DNA of 64,000 bases from assembly GCA_004194705.1 (NCBI GenBank), contig SADC01000072.1, forward strand, positions 62,001 through 126,000, read 5' to 3'. Of the stretch, positions 47,401 through 59,034 are shown in pieces. A model generated the notes under the pieces. That model did no database searches, was not told the DNA's origin, and saw nothing but the letters and a program-made list of their open reading frames with translations. This DNA is from Ditylenchus dipsaci (taxonomy: Eukaryota > Nematoda > Chromadorea > Rhabditida > Anguinidae). How positions within the stretch are numbered: position 1 is the first letter of the stretch; each line of letters begins with the position of its first letter. Made by a program: the position numbers and the translations under genes.

Positions 47401-50400
47401 CTCGATTGCATGAAACCCCAAGTGCGTCCACCCTCCAATGCAAGTCATTATTTTGAACATTTTTACCTACTTAACTCACTTGGATAGTATCTAAACCACG
47501 TGTATGGTATATTTTGCACCCATAGGGGTTCGAACAGCGGTACCCCGAAATTTAAGCGGCATTTTGCATTTTGAAAAATTAAAATTTCATTTAAATACAA
47601 AAATCCGTTTTTCCAAACTAAAAGTCTGTGAAGGCTTGTTTAGACCAAAAGTGCGATTTTACCTACCCAACCCAAATCAAGGGTTGTGTACCACCTGTAC
47701 AGGTTGATATCCAAGAGTAGGGGCAGATTCACCAAATGACCTAAAAGGTCAAATGTTAGTCTTTTTACATCTAAAATTATGGTAAAAAATAAAGTGTGCA
47801 CCCAGGTGGATTCGAACCAGCAACCTCGGCGGTGCATATCCAAGTGGTCGTCCACTTGGATCAAAAAATTTTTATCACGTTTTTTGGATTCCAAGATAAT
47901 TTTTCTGAACTACTTTGAGCATGCTGAAGATGGTTTGACAGTGTTAAAATCACGTTTTATCGAGAAATTTTTCAGATGTCGTAAATTCTTGATTTTGATA
48001 AATCAAGAGTTCACAATAACTCAGAAATTTATCGATAAAACGTGATTTTACCACTGTCAAACCCTCTTCAGCATGCTCGAATTAGTGCAGAAAAATGGTT
48101 TTGGAACCAGAAAACGTTTTTGATCCTGGATAGCCACTGCCGCGGATGCTGGTTCGAATCCACCTGGGCGGATACTTTATTTTTATTATAATTTTGAGTG
48201 TTAGAGTGGTGTAGAAGTTCATATACTCATCACCAAGGTCGCTGGTTCAAACCCCTCTGGGTGCAATCAGTCCAGAGTAGAGGACCCCAATTCAAATTAA
48301 ACCGTTTCTAGAACACTTTTTTCTTCAGTTTGGATTGAATCGTTTAGGTTTTTAGGTCTGTACCCCGAAATTAAACCGAACCGAAGAAGATGTAGCTTAA
48401 CAAACAAGATATTTATCAAAACAACTACTTAGCAAACAAATTTTTAGCAAAACGACCATCTAGCGAATTGGCGCTTAAATTTCGGGGTACAGCCGTTCGA
48501 ACCATCAACCTCAGTTTTGAAAAATTTTTGGCGGTCGTACTTGGATCAAAATTTTTTTTCTTTTTTGGGTTCTGAAACTTGTTTTGTGGACTGATTCGGA
48601 TACGCTGAAGATGGTTTGATAATAGTGAAATAAGGTTTTGTATGGTTTTTTTCGAGTATCGAGATACAATTGATTTTACCAAAACTCGCTTTTACCAAAA
48701 CTCGAAAAATATATGAGAAAACGGCATTTTACCTCTATCAAACCACCTTCAGCATGCCCGAATCAATCCAGAAAACAGATTTTGGAGCCTGAAAAAGTAA
48801 AAATTTTTGCTCCTGGTGACATCCACTTGGTTTGGATGGACTCAAAAATTTAAATTCCCGCATAAATTTCTCAAAACCGAGGTTAATGGTTCGAACCCTT
48901 ATGGGTGCAAAGCCTATTTCACACATTTTGCACCGACACTACCAAGAATATTTGGCTGCTTCGCGGCCGAAGACCAGCACATTACCCATTGCAAGGGATT
49001 GGGTGAAAAAAACTCAAGGGAACCGAAAAAGGTAGGCTTAGAGAAAAATACTCTTTGGAGGGGCTTTCACGCTTTGATACTATCCAAGTGGGTTAGGTAG
49101 TTAAAAAAGTTCAAAATAATGCCTTCTTCTTGAAGATAATAAAATAAAAACAATAAAAAATATATGAAAAATATGGTGTGGTGACCGATTCTCATTATGG
49201 TGATCGACATTCCATTGTAACCACCTTCGACATCGACATCGACTTCTATTGTAACCACCTTCGACATCGACATAGACATCGACACGCCATTGTAACCACG
49301 GGTAATAGTCCCTACCATACAGTATACAGTCAACTACCGTATTTACACAGGTACCTGAGAGTCAGAGGTGCACCCTCAGGTCCTGCCTACTGTTTTTCAA
49401 GGTTTTAAACGACTCGAGAAACTAAAGTCCCACGAGTAGATCATATTTGACGGTTTTGGGATTTTCCGTAAAATATACAGGGTGAACCAAAAAAAACTCT
49501 ACGATTTTTTAAAAAATTTGGCGCTACTATAGAATACACCCCCCCCCCAAAATCCGACCTTTAAAAAATGCTGTAACTACTCTTGCAAACAACAAGTTTA
49601 GGCTTAGCCCTTAGGCTTGGGGGTAGGCCAGCGTACGGAAGTTGTGACTAATAAAGAGTTTACGCATATTTTCCGGGATCTGGGACATAAATTTGGGTAG
49701 TCTTTATCTAAGTTTAAGAAGGAAAAATTTTTGGGGGGGGGCTATTCTATAGTAGGGTCAAAAATTTTAGTTCTAATTTTTTTAATTTTCGTTGCTGTTA
49801 TTTGTAAACAGTGTGTTCATAAATATTTTCTGTGTTTTCTTCAGATTAGGTAGCTCCCAAGTAGCTTGAACACTGTCATCGATTTTCCTGGGGCTAAATC
49901 GATGGGCAAGGGGTACGTAAACCAATTTTTTAAAAATGGTGGAGTTTTTTGATTCACCCTGTAGTCGCCTATAGTTGCTGACTGTGGGTTTTAGCTGGCT
50001 GTGTTCACAGCCGCAAATGATATCAGTTAAATATTGCTAACCTGCAGCCACATGATCAGCAGGTAGAGTGGAATTACTTGACCAATAAAAAGAGGGTGGC
50101 TGACCACGCTGAGGCACTGCATAGAACTGTTCATCATTTTGGTCTTCATCTCCGACTGCTCCTTCAACATCAGCGGGGATGGCCACGTCGTCCACCTAAA
50201 AATAAGGTAAATAAATTTGGATGAGTACACGCTGTAGTTTAGTTGAAGTTTTAGTACAGACAAAGTCAAATTGTGGTCGAAAAACTTTGTGGACACAACA
50301 TTTTAAAAACTCACATCCCATCCTCCTCTCCATCATCAGCATTTATGACCTCGCCCTCATCCACATCCAGATTTCCATCCTCATCTACCATAAGGTCACC

Positions 50401-53400
50401 ATCAACTCCCCAGGCATCCGCATCAGCCTAAAAACAAAGACTGAGAAAAGATTTTCAAGGAAAAGACACCAACCTCTTCGTCCTCATCATGCTTGGCAGC
50501 AAATTGACTAGCAGCACGGGCTGCACTTGAAGTTGGGGCGGCAGACATGCCTGGTCCAACTCCATTGCTCTTTTGATTGGCTAAAATTCGAAAACTGAAA
50601 TCAGATCTATTTTACCATACTTTGGATTAAGAAAGCAGACATTAATTAAATCAGGAAACAGCTAAACAGGACTGTGAAATGGTAGAAAAGAAGATGTTAA
50701 AATAAAAAAGGGCGCTAGTAGCGAATACCCATCCCCCCCCAACAACCATCCGACCTTTAAAAATTGCTGTAACTACCCTTGCAAAGAACAAGTTTAGGCT
50801 TAGCCCTTAGGCTTGGGGGTAGGCCAGCGTACGGAAGTTGTGACTAATGAAGAGTTTGCGCACATTTTCCGGGGTCTGGGACATAAATTTGGGTACTTTT
50901 TACTAAAGTAAAAATCGTTGGGAGGGGGGGGTGTAGGTGTTCGCTACTAGCGTCTAAAAAAGTTTTGTGAGCTTCTAGTTAAGGCTAGGGTTGGCAGTTT
51001 ACCGGGAAAATTCAAACACTGAAAATTCCTGAGCAATTTTCCGCGAAAATTTCCGAAGTCGGGAAAAAATCGGGAAAATTTAAGAACTCGAAAATTTTGA
51101 CTACAATTTAATCAAAATCATGCATAGATACATTAAAGTCCTGAGAAAGAGCACTGCACCAGAATGTCAGCTAAATTTTGGCTAATGATGTCGAAATTAA
51201 AAATTCGGTATAAAAATGTTGGCTCTAAATGTGTTCGAGGGTTCTCCTTAAAAAATATGCCTTGGTCCCCTTAGTGTTTTTTTTTTCATTTAGTTTCGAA
51301 AACTATTTATGAATTCTTTCTAAGCAAAAAGTTTTGTTGTAAAATGTCAAAAAAAATTGTCTTGTTCCCCCTAGTTGATTTAGGCTTAGGCAAGGGTAGG
51401 CCAGCTTATGTTAGGACGAACTGAATCATGTTTTTTTGACTACTTCAAGCTTCAAAAAGCTTGTACGTCGACCTACCCTTGCCTGAGCAAGAAGCCTTAA
51501 AAAGAACCTTAACATCCATCAAAACCCGAAAGACCGGGGAAAACCCACCATGCGTATGATTCTTTAAGATTTCAATATCAAGCAATTCACACAGACATTT
51601 CCTCACATTGGTCTCTCTTTCAAAAAATGTGTAATAATAGATAGTAAAACTACACAAATCTAAGAGACAAAACACTCGCACAAGAGACCTTTCCCATACT
51701 ATACCTAACATTTATACTCTATCGTTCAATAGACCAAAGAGCAATAACACGAGGAACATTACGAATATTTCGATGACAATACTATACAGACAGTTCAAAG
51801 GAGTCTAATAATAAATAACTTCTTCTGTTGTTTTACCGATTTGAATTTGTGCCAACTGAGCTTCCAGAGCTCCCACCGACGCTGCTAACTGAGGCCAATT
51901 CTCCTTCAACTGTTGAATGGGAGGAGGTGGAACCAGCAAAGTGGCATTAGGATCAAGTGCAGGCACCGCATGATTCTTGCTCTCCAATTCAACCTTCAGT
52001 TTTTCTGCTTCTTCTTCGAACCCATGGGATGCTGCGGTAAGGTATGCCAAGGAATTCTGCCCAACATCTTTTAGTACTGAAAGAAAATTATTAAACTTTC
52101 ACAATGACCTAAATACCCTGAAACTCCACCTTTAATACGTTCTTCTAAATCGCCCAAGTACAAAGCCGTTTGGTAGTGTCCATGTGTGTCCTTTCTGATC
52201 TGCGCGATTTTCATCATCTTCTGCAGTTTCTCCGTGTTACCAGTGATGAGATATAGGAATGCTAACTTCTCGAAGTCTTTCGTTCGCTGATATGCCATCT
52301 CCACCACTTGATGATTGCCTTGAAGAAGAGCTGCTTCACCCAATGCCTCCCAAACCGTCTTGTCATCCAACACTTTGGCTGCTTCAAGTGCCACCTAGAA
52401 TTCTCTCCATGAACTGAGAACATAAAAGGAATGAACAGACTAACCTGTAGATTACCACACTCCAGTGCCAAGCCAAAACGTGTTTTCTCATCCTTAACAA
52501 AATGGAGCGCAACTTCGGGATAGCCCTTCTTCTGCAGGTAAGCAATAATTGACTGGCCGAGGAGATTTGAGTTTCGCACCATGTTCAGCACTTCGTCATA
52601 CCTTTGATTGATAAGCGACAGCTTGAAGCGGTACTCTGTTGGATCGATGGTAAGTTCAATAGGAGCTGCTTCACTAAAATTACGTTTGTCACAGAAATAA
52701 TTGGCATAACTATTTAAGTACACACCGATTAAGGCAGTATAGTCGAGCACCACGCACAGCAAGCAAGTAGATCGGCAAGTCTAATGTTCGGATTATTCCA
52801 TGATCACCTGAGCATACAAGTAACATAGCTACAGTCGAGTCCCGCTATAACGCTACCCCCTTCAGTTCGTTCCCGCCTAGGTTCCGACCATTTTTACCTT
52901 GATTTTTGTAAATTTTTGCCAAAATTGATCCGCTAATCTAGTCCAAAATGTTATGAGGATTCCGATTTCACGAATTGTTTCTAAAAGGAAAGGCGGAAAT
53001 TGCGCGGGAGAAGATTCTGCGGGAGAAAATTCCGCGGGAGAATATTCCGCGACAGAAAATTCCACGGAATTTCATGTTTTAACGTTCCTGTTAAGAAAAA
53101 CCAGATTCTGACACCAGATTCGTGTTCAGCATGGTCAATTGCATGCCCCAGCATTTTTAAATCGGATACCCATAATCAAATTTTGAATATTGATTTTTTT
53201 TAAATGCTTTTTGTCTCGAGAAGAATTTGAGAATCGAACTTAAGCTCACATCTGAAAAACCATGCTGAAAACGAATCTGGTGTCAGAATCTGGTTTTTCT
53301 CAACAGGAACGTTAAAACATGAAATTCCGTGGAATTTTCTGTCGCGGAATATTGAATTATCGCTTTGCCTTCTGAAAATGTTAATGGTTTCGCTGATAAG

Positions 53401-56400
53401 ATCCGCGGTTCCCGCTATAACGCGACCATATTTAAAAAAAGATGTCGGGTTATAGCGGGAACCGCAGATAGTATCGGCGAAACCATCAACATTTTTATAA
53501 AAAAGACTCGTAAAATCGGAATCCTCACAATATTTTGGACTAGATCCGGATCAATTTTGACAAAAAAATTTGAGGCGAAAAAAAGGTCGGAGCCCATGCA
53601 AGAACGAACCTGAGGGGTCGCGTCATAGCGGGACTCGACTGTATGAGATAATTCTTTGAACTAGCAATCAATAATAACGTTTACGGAAATCGTTTACACA
53701 TAGAGGGAAAAGAATAACAGTTTCCGTATTACTGCTACAACATAAAAAACAAACCAGCAGTCAACGCATATTTTATGTGATTGGAAGTCGTATAAATGAA
53801 GACTCCATTTTCGTCCCAGGCACCACTCTTGATCCGTGTCGACTCCTGTATAGTGCACAAAACCTGCAATAAATTACTTCACGGCAAAGAAACTTGACAC
53901 AAGTGAAAAATGTGCATACCTCAAGCTTTTTGGTCAGAAGAGTGAGAGTGTGTTTACTCAAGAAGGCCGCATATTCCATGTTGCGAGACCAGTGCACATA
54001 TTTAACCTGAAAAATTGCAAGTTAGAGCACACCAGACTAGAGAGGTAGCTCCAAAACAACCTTGCTGACTTTGGCAGAGACTAGCACTCGCTTTTGTTGA
54101 ACATCAAACATCTGCACGCTATCAGCAGTTTTCAGCAACAATAGACCCGTACCCGCATAGAAGATATCATCAATGGGCTGAATCTGCTCAATTTTCCTAT
54201 TGTCCTTGTTGGTCAAATCACGAATAACAATCTGATGGTTTTTCTCAAGCACAGCGAAACGATTGCGAGCTACCCATACTGCTGCGATTCCAGGCGATCT
54301 CTTAGCATCAACAGCTTCACACCCTCCGTCTTCATTGTTTAGCTGTAAATAATGGATTAACAGTCTTGACGACCAAAACGGTTAATAAAAACAGGATGTC
54401 CGAACCTTGTAGGTATCATATGTGCTAGCCTCAAGATTATGCGGACGAGTGATGACCAAAAAGCAATGCTCAGCTGGATTGTAGTGCAGGGAGTAATAAG
54501 GCTGTGTCAACTTGTTCGGCTTCAGTTGTGTCAGCGCAATGTCCTTGCTTAACGTTTTTTAAAAGAATTACAATGAATTACAAAAAACAGCTATAACTCA
54601 CTTGGTGGTCAAATCCAACCTCCGAAGCTGTCTCTCCTTGACATAGTACACGAGATTCTCATAAATGGAATACGGCGGTCGCTCACGCTCAATCTTGAAC
54701 ACAATCATACCATTGTCATGACCAGCAGCAAACATTCCCAGCGATGGATGTGCAGCTAGCACCCAGAAACGATCGTTGTCATGGCGAAAATTCTGAAGAC
54801 ATGTTCTTTTCTGCATATCCCACACTCGAATGGACTTGTCCTCGGAGTTACTAAGAATTAGCTCGGCCTTTGGATGGAAGAGCACACAGGAGACGTTATT
54901 GTAATGACCACGGCATGAGTCCACTTCCCAAGCTTTGCTTTCATTGTAGCGCCACAATTTTACCTGACGATCATCGGCTCCTGAGGCTATCAGCGGCATA
55001 GACGGATGAAATGTTACCCAGTTGACACCTGAATTTTTTTCTTTAAAAAACGAGAAATTATCATGGCTGATTTGGTCGGATTTAAGGTTTCTGATTGACT
55101 GAAAGGACGTGGACAAACCTATTATTTTGTCGCTGATTCACGTCTTTTGCAGCTGATTCACGTTTCTTTACAGATGATTTGCATTTTTGCATCTGATACG
55201 TAGGGGACTAAGCACTTTCGAGAAAACATTTTCCAAAAATAGTCTAATACTTTTCCTATGGGTTTTCTTTATCATGATTAGAGCATTTTCGCGTAAAAAT
55301 ATTTTCGAAAAAAAACTTGGAGGACCAATGTCACATTTTAGGTGCTAAATATTTCTGGGTTACCTTGGTCCTCAAGATAATTATTTTTTCGATCTTTTTC
55401 CGAAAGGCTCAAATCGTGATAAAAAAATCGTAAAAACATTGTGGATCAGCTGCGAAAATGCAAATCAGCTGCAAAAAACGTGAATCATCTTATCAGATCC
55501 GGAGAGAAACATTGGATTGTAAGCGATGCCCTAATGAGTTTTTCAAAACATTTACCTCTATCGTGACCCTCTAACACATGTTTTACAATAACATCTGGCT
55601 GGCCAAAGAGATCTGCTTGAGTGCTGCTGATTCCACTTGTCCCAGTACGAACTGCTGATCCACCTGAGGCACCCATTCCTGGAGCTGCATTCTTCTTGCG
55701 GAGGCCACTGATGTCCCAGATACGAACTGTTTGATCCAAGCTCGCACTGGCCACCAGATCTTCAGTAGCATGAAATTGAGCGCACATGACGTAGTGATTG
55801 TGACCTAAAATCAGACAATTCATTAGAAAAGGCGCCCGGACATTGTCCCATTTAAAGGTACAATGTCGCCCGGACAAATTTTGTTAGCCCACTTCCTAAT
55901 TACGCATCGAGCTGATTTTCAGGATTAGTTCTTCTTGGGTAGTTTCACTGATCCTGATAAAATCAGCTCGATGGGTAATCAAAAAGTGGGCTAACAAATT
56001 TTTGGTCGGGCGACATTGTTCCTCAAAATGGGTCAATATCCGGGCACCATCCAATAATCAAAGTTAAAGGACCTGTCAAAATAGCTATAGAGTTTCTCGA
56101 TTGCCAATTCCAGATGCGGACAGTTTGATCATCAGAGGCGCTAATAATCCACGGATGGTTTTGTGAAAGAAGGTTGTCCGAATGTAATCCAAATGGCCGA
56201 GAAGAGTGAAAGTGCACTTGCGCTGCTTGTAGTTCCACACCTAAATTAGTTCCTTGCTACAATTGAAAGTTTAAATATTTTTAGAAATCAGAAACCTTGA
56301 TCTTGTAGTCATCACCACCAGAAACAAATATTGGCTGTTGTGCATGGAAATCAACGCCCCGAACTGGACCATCATGCTCATCAAATTTCTCAATAAGCAC

Positions 56401-56580
56401 ACACATCCTATAGTCCATAGCTGAATCACACCACTGTGCAGAGAGGCGAGCACCCATGGACGAGTCGGATGAAACGATATTCCTACAAATATTTTTTCCC
56501 AATGGAGGTTTTACTAGACAGCCTAAAAACAAACCCTTGACCCTAGCAGATTTTGACTCGAATTTCTTTAATAAAGCCAT
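41442..56580 (-). CDS. COPA: Coatomer subunit alpha (alpha-COP)
   Basis: Nineteen minus-strand exons: 56580-56535, 56482-56296, 56240-56073, 55804-55556, 55028-54602, 54547-54406, 54342-54061, 54006-53920, 53863-53755, 52807-52726, 52673-52445, 52394-52130, 52076-51837, 50580-50474, 50427-50315, 50195-50042, 45687-45276, 45029-44772, 41651-41442 (TAA). About 1,256 residues (human 1,224). An N-terminal WD40 propeller ([69 protein letters not shown]) binds dilysine cargo. A second beta/alpha solenoid follows ([33 protein letters not shown]). The C-terminal domain binds epsilon-COP and ends [11 protein letters not shown]...[10 protein letters not shown]. The protein is the COPI coat scaffold in Golgi-to-ER transport. 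Four one-base losses break the frame (56415, 56159, 50317, 45314). Two long introns (4.35 and 3.1 kb) hold transposons. Confidence 0.97.
41737..42195 (-). mobile_element. Mariner-like element, deleted, with transposase trace
   Basis: Inverted ends cagggtagcccaaatttttag / inverse, with TA on both sides. The minus strand reads [15 protein letters not shown], matching the mariner catalytic motif around the last Asp of its D,D,D triad (YSPDLAPCD in active elements). The rest of the transposase is missing. It lies in the last COPA intron. Confidence 0.82.
42242..43190 (-). mobile_element. GC-rich hAT-like element, copy 2
   Basis: Ends tagtgaccgc / gcggtcacta with about 190 bp of GC-rich ggccggccgtc repeats at each side and an AT-rich centre. 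On the minus strand at about 42530-42690 the centre reads [20 protein letters not shown], the hAT dimerisation domain, ending NSRYIF-stop. The N-terminal two thirds of a transposase are absent. No clear 8-bp duplication. Confidence 0.82.
43201..43565. mobile_element. Inverted-repeat element with CATGCTGAACACG motif
   Basis: Outer ends ggttgccaaaagtcgatttg and the inverse near 43565. Inner inverted pair gttcagcatggtcgattt / aaatcgaccatgctgaac around 43291-43492. COPA intron. Confidence 0.65.
43901..44327. mobile_element. Pogo/Tigger-like MITE
   Basis: Ends cagtcgacgctcgatataac / gttatatcgagcgtcgactg, TA on both flanks. Long arms share ttcgtt.ccacctagggtcc. The centre has a second inverted pair (gaagacccgcaacgctcgat). 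COPA intron. Confidence 0.88.
45800..46205. mobile_element. GATGTCGA-family foldback remnant in COPA intron
   Basis: Begins ggttacaatggcatgtcgat with tandem gatgtcgatgtcgaa units to 45950, and ends with inverse units (cttcgacatggacttcgaca, 46170-46200). Confidence 0.65.
46586..47207. mobile_element. 620-bp palindromic MITE in COPA intron
   Basis: Two arms of about 250 bp are near-perfect inverse copies: tgaattttgaatttcgtcaa at the left end and its inverse at the right, with catgagtactcaacttaacc and tctcgtgctctgagttttgg inside. Not coding. Confidence 0.88.
47220..49100. repeat. Cluster of tRNA-related SINE-like and inverted repeats
   Basis: B-box-like ggttcgaatcc sequences next to a conserved cacctgggtgca tail occur on both strands: about 47518 (-), 47806 (-), 48150 (+), 48243 (+), 48488 (-), 48889 (+). 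The 48200-48266 copy also has an A-box-like tagagtggtgtagaag. Between them, inverted pairs carry catgctgaagatggtttgac / gtcaaacc.tcttcagcatg and tatcgataaaacgtgatttt. tttgctaaa / tttagcaaa runs border the cluster. Confidence 0.65.
49190..49310. repeat. GATGTCGA-family repeat, inverse orientation
   Basis: Units cttcgacatcgacatcgac separated by cattgtaaccac, matching the inverse of 45800-45950 (ggttacaatggcatgtcgat). Confidence 0.7.
49478..49961. mobile_element. Mariner-type MITE with a nested element
   Basis: Ends cagggtgaaccaaaaaaaac / gttttttgattcaccctg with TA flanks (49476-49477, 49962-49963). Inside, at 49511-49752, is a second element starting ggcgctactatagaatacac and ending ctattctatagtagg. 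It is almost repeated at 50709-50960. Confidence 0.75.
50709..50960. repeat. Second copy of the ggcgcta element, another COPA intron
   Basis: About 80-85 percent identical by eye to 49511-49752, including ccttaggcttgggggtaggc and cagcgtacggaagttgtgac. Both copies have poly-C near the left end and poly-G near the right. Confidence 0.8.
52832..53641. mobile_element. Pogo/Tigger-like MITE, 810 bp, with internal inverted repeat
   Basis: Ends cagtcgagtcccgctataac / catagcgggactcgactg with TA flanks. It holds runs of gcgggagaa / ttccgcgg at about 53005-53060 and 53330-53350, and gttcagcatggtcaattg with its inverse. It lies between COPA exons at 52.8 and 53.8 kb. Confidence 0.85.
55130..55495. mobile_element. 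Foldback element in COPA intron, CTGATTCACG arms
   Basis: The left arm has three copies of a gctgattcacgtttttgca-like unit; the right arm has the inverse (gcagctgcaaaaaacgtgaat). The inner arms share agcactttcgagaaaac-type and gaggaccaatg/ccttggtcctc text, like the 20.6-21.3 kb element. The two are likely relatives. Confidence 0.65.
55855..56030. repeat. Short inverted repeat in COPA intron
   Basis: ggtacaatgtcgcccggaca at the left and the inverse tcgggcgacattgttcctc at the right, with agcccacttcctaatta.gcatcgagctgatttt and its inverse between them. It starts inside the intron downstream of exon 56240-56073. Confidence 0.6.
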
Positions 56581-56624
56581 TATGGACTCGGAATATCGAT
56601 ATCTGAAGATAAAAAAGCTGCATA

Positions 56625-56797
56625 CAGTCACACTTCTTTACACACTCCATATATGCTACACCTCCTTATAAGCTACACCTGAGTCCGGTCCCAAATGGGG
56701 TATGTTCCGTATAATATACCCCCTATATAAACTACATCTCTCTATAAGCTACATCTAGGATCGGTCTCGAGGTGTGGCTTGTAGAGAAGTTTGACTG
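56625..56797. mobile_element. Pogo/Tigger-like MITE directly upstream of COPA
   Basis: Ends cagtcacacttctttacac / gtagagaagtttgactg, with TA on both sides, and internal ataagctacac repeats. The right flank of COPA (start codon at 56580) begins only 44 bp from this element. Confidence 0.8.
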
Positions 56798-57204
56798 TAT
56801 AAATTTAGAAATTTAATCCCATAGGATAAAAAAGGACTATACTGCGATGTGTAACTTAACGAAAATATCACTCAGATATTTGATTTTAAAAATTAACTCT
56901 ATAAAACAGAGTAAATTTTTCAGGGCCACGGAGGAAATTATTCATCCTTATTATCATACTTCCACAATATCCGTTGAAAAGACCTGAACAAATACGCAGA
57001 TGACGTTGCTGAACTAACACAAATTGCAATAAAATGGGCACAGAATATTTATGAAATTCTAAGACACTTCCTGTCAAAACAAAGCATTTTCAAGCATACC
57101 TCTAAAGCAAGAAAAATTTATGGTCAGCAAGCGAAAACAATATTTTCAGAACAAAATTTCCCAAATCCCGTTCAAAAGGCCGTTTACTGGTTCACGAAGG
57201 CTGT
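56798..57204. other. Upstream of COPA, no gene seen
   Basis: AT-rich sequence with no recognisable coding region. Confidence 0.4.
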
Positions 57205-58772
57205 ACCGAAGAATTTAAAAAAATATTTGCTAAACGGCACATTTGCTAAAAAATTTCTTTTGCTAAAGTCACATTTGCTAAAATTTTTTTGCTAAAGGCA
57301 TTTTTGCTAAAAATTTCTTTTGTTAACGCGGTTTTGTGGTTCTTATTGCGTCAAAGACACTATCATTCCAACTTTTTTCCTCTTTTTACCTTTTTCTTCA
57401 AGTTTTGGGTGGTTTTGTAAATTTTTAAGTTTTTTTTTCGAAATTTTTCAAATTGCGTCTGAATCATCCCAAATTTTTTAGGCCATCCATGATTTACCTC
57501 ATACCATCCCAAACTGCTGAAACCACTTCGAGAAAACCCAGGACCATGAATCGAGGTCCTCTACTAGGGACTGATTGCACCCAGAGGGGTTTGATCCAGC
57601 AACTTGATAATGAGTATGTGGACCTCTACGCCAAAATTTTTTTCGCGTTTTCGGGTTTCAAACAATTTTTCTGCACTAATTCGACCATGCTGAAGATGTT
57701 TGACAGTTGTAAAATCACGTTTTATCAAAAAAAATTTGAGTTATCGTGAGTAATTGATTTTGATAAATCAAGAACTTACCATAACTCAAAAATTTCTCGA
57801 TAAAACGTAATTTTACCAGTGTCAAACCATCTTCAGCATGGTCGAATTAGTGCAGAAAAATCGTTTTGGAACTCGAAAACGCGAAAAAAAAATTCGATCC
57901 AAGTGGACGACCACTTGGTTTGGTCTAGGGTTGAGTGATCGGTAATTACCCGGGTAATTCTCCGGGTAATTACCAGGGTGATTACCCGGAGAAATACTAC
58001 GTATTTCTCCGTAAAGAAAATTCGGAGAAATACTATTTTTTAGTATTTATTGCAGTTAACCTGCAGCTAATTTTTTGGTTTAGGTATCATCCAGGTGTTT
58101 TGAGTGATATCCAGATGGTTTGGGTACTATCCAGGGTTTTGGGTACCATCCATGTGATTTGGGTACCATCCAGGTGGTTTGGGTAACATCCAGGTGTTTT
58201 GGTTGATATCCAGGTGATTTGGTACCATACCGGTGGTTTGGGTACCATTCAGATGGTTTAGGTATCAGCAAATAGTATTTCTCCGCTTTTCGGGTAATTA
58301 CCGGTAATTACCCGGAAAGTATTTCTCCGGAGAATTACCCAACCCTAGTTTGGTCACACTGGATGAAGTTCTTAGCGATCCTGAGGGTTGATATAGAGGT
58401 CGCTGGTTCGAATCCACCTGGGCGCATACTTTGTTTTACCATAATTTTAGATATAGAAAGACAAGCGTTTGACTTGGTCACAGGTTCGGTTCCAACTACC
58501 TGCATTTCCTAAACACCCTACGGTCATATTTGTGACACAAAAGGGACCAGAAAAGGCCTTTACCAAAAAATTTCATTAGCAAATTGCCTTTAGCAAAAAA
58601 AAAATTAGCAAATGTGACTTTAGCAAAAAAAATTTAGCAAATGTGACTTTAGCAAAAATTTTTTTAGCAAATGTGCCTTTAGCAAATATGTCTTTAGCAA
58701 ATTTTTTTAGCAAAAAGTTTTTTTAGCAAATGTGACGTTTAGCAAATATTTTTTTAAATTCTTCGGTACACC
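57205..58772. mobile_element. 1.57-kb foldback with TTTGCTAAA arms
   Basis: Ends tgtaccgaagaatttaaaaa / inverse. The arms are tandem runs of ttgctaaaggcacat on the left (57225-57330) and tttagcaaatgtgac on the right (58560-58765). The interior holds tRNA-like B boxes (57588 -, 58404 +), an inverted catgctgaagatg pair (57687, 57833) and another foldback (57929-58347). Confidence 0.85.
57929..58347. mobile_element. Foldback with 21-bp minisatellite core
   Basis: Ends ctagggttgagtgatcggta / the inverse attacccaaccctag, with arms of ggtaattacc and ggagaaatact. The core (58080-58265) is about nine copies of a 21-bp unit, gggtaccatccaggtggttt. The same unit occurs at 28640-28745. It sits inside the 57205-58772 element. 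Confidence 0.85.
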
Positions 58773-58793
58773 CGTTCACGAAAGCTAAAAAAA

Positions 58794-59031
58794 TTAAAGG
58801 GCCATTGCCGTCTCCGGCAACGGTTGTCCCCGCCAATTCCAATTTTTTCCCTAATCATTGAACTTCTGTACAGATTTTTCAACTTAGTTTCTAACAAAAC
58901 TATACCTAAAATTAAATTCTAGACCTTGTTTTGTTAGAAACCAAGAAAAATCCGTACAGAAGTTAAATGATTAGGCATAAAAATTTGAATTCGCGGGGGA
59001 CAATTTAAAACAGGTGGCAATGGCCCTTTAA
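58794..59031. mobile_element. TTAA-flanked MITE
   Basis: ttaa-agggccattgccgtct on the left, aggtggcaatggccct-ttaa on the right. Inner inverted pair cattgaacttctgtacagat / atccgtacagaagttaaatg. Confidence 0.85.
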
Positions 59032-59034
59032 GAC

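Noticed and set aside
48195..48266. Functional tRNA gene
   Set aside because: A and B boxes are present, but the arms do not pair into a complete cloverleaf and several diverged copies occur nearby; SINE-like is a better reading.
50196..50314. Use of donor gtcata inside the COPA exon 50427-50315 to keep phase without an indel
   Set aside because: It would keep the frame, but gtgagt at the exon end is a far stronger donor and COPA has three other one-base losses; kept only as an alternative.
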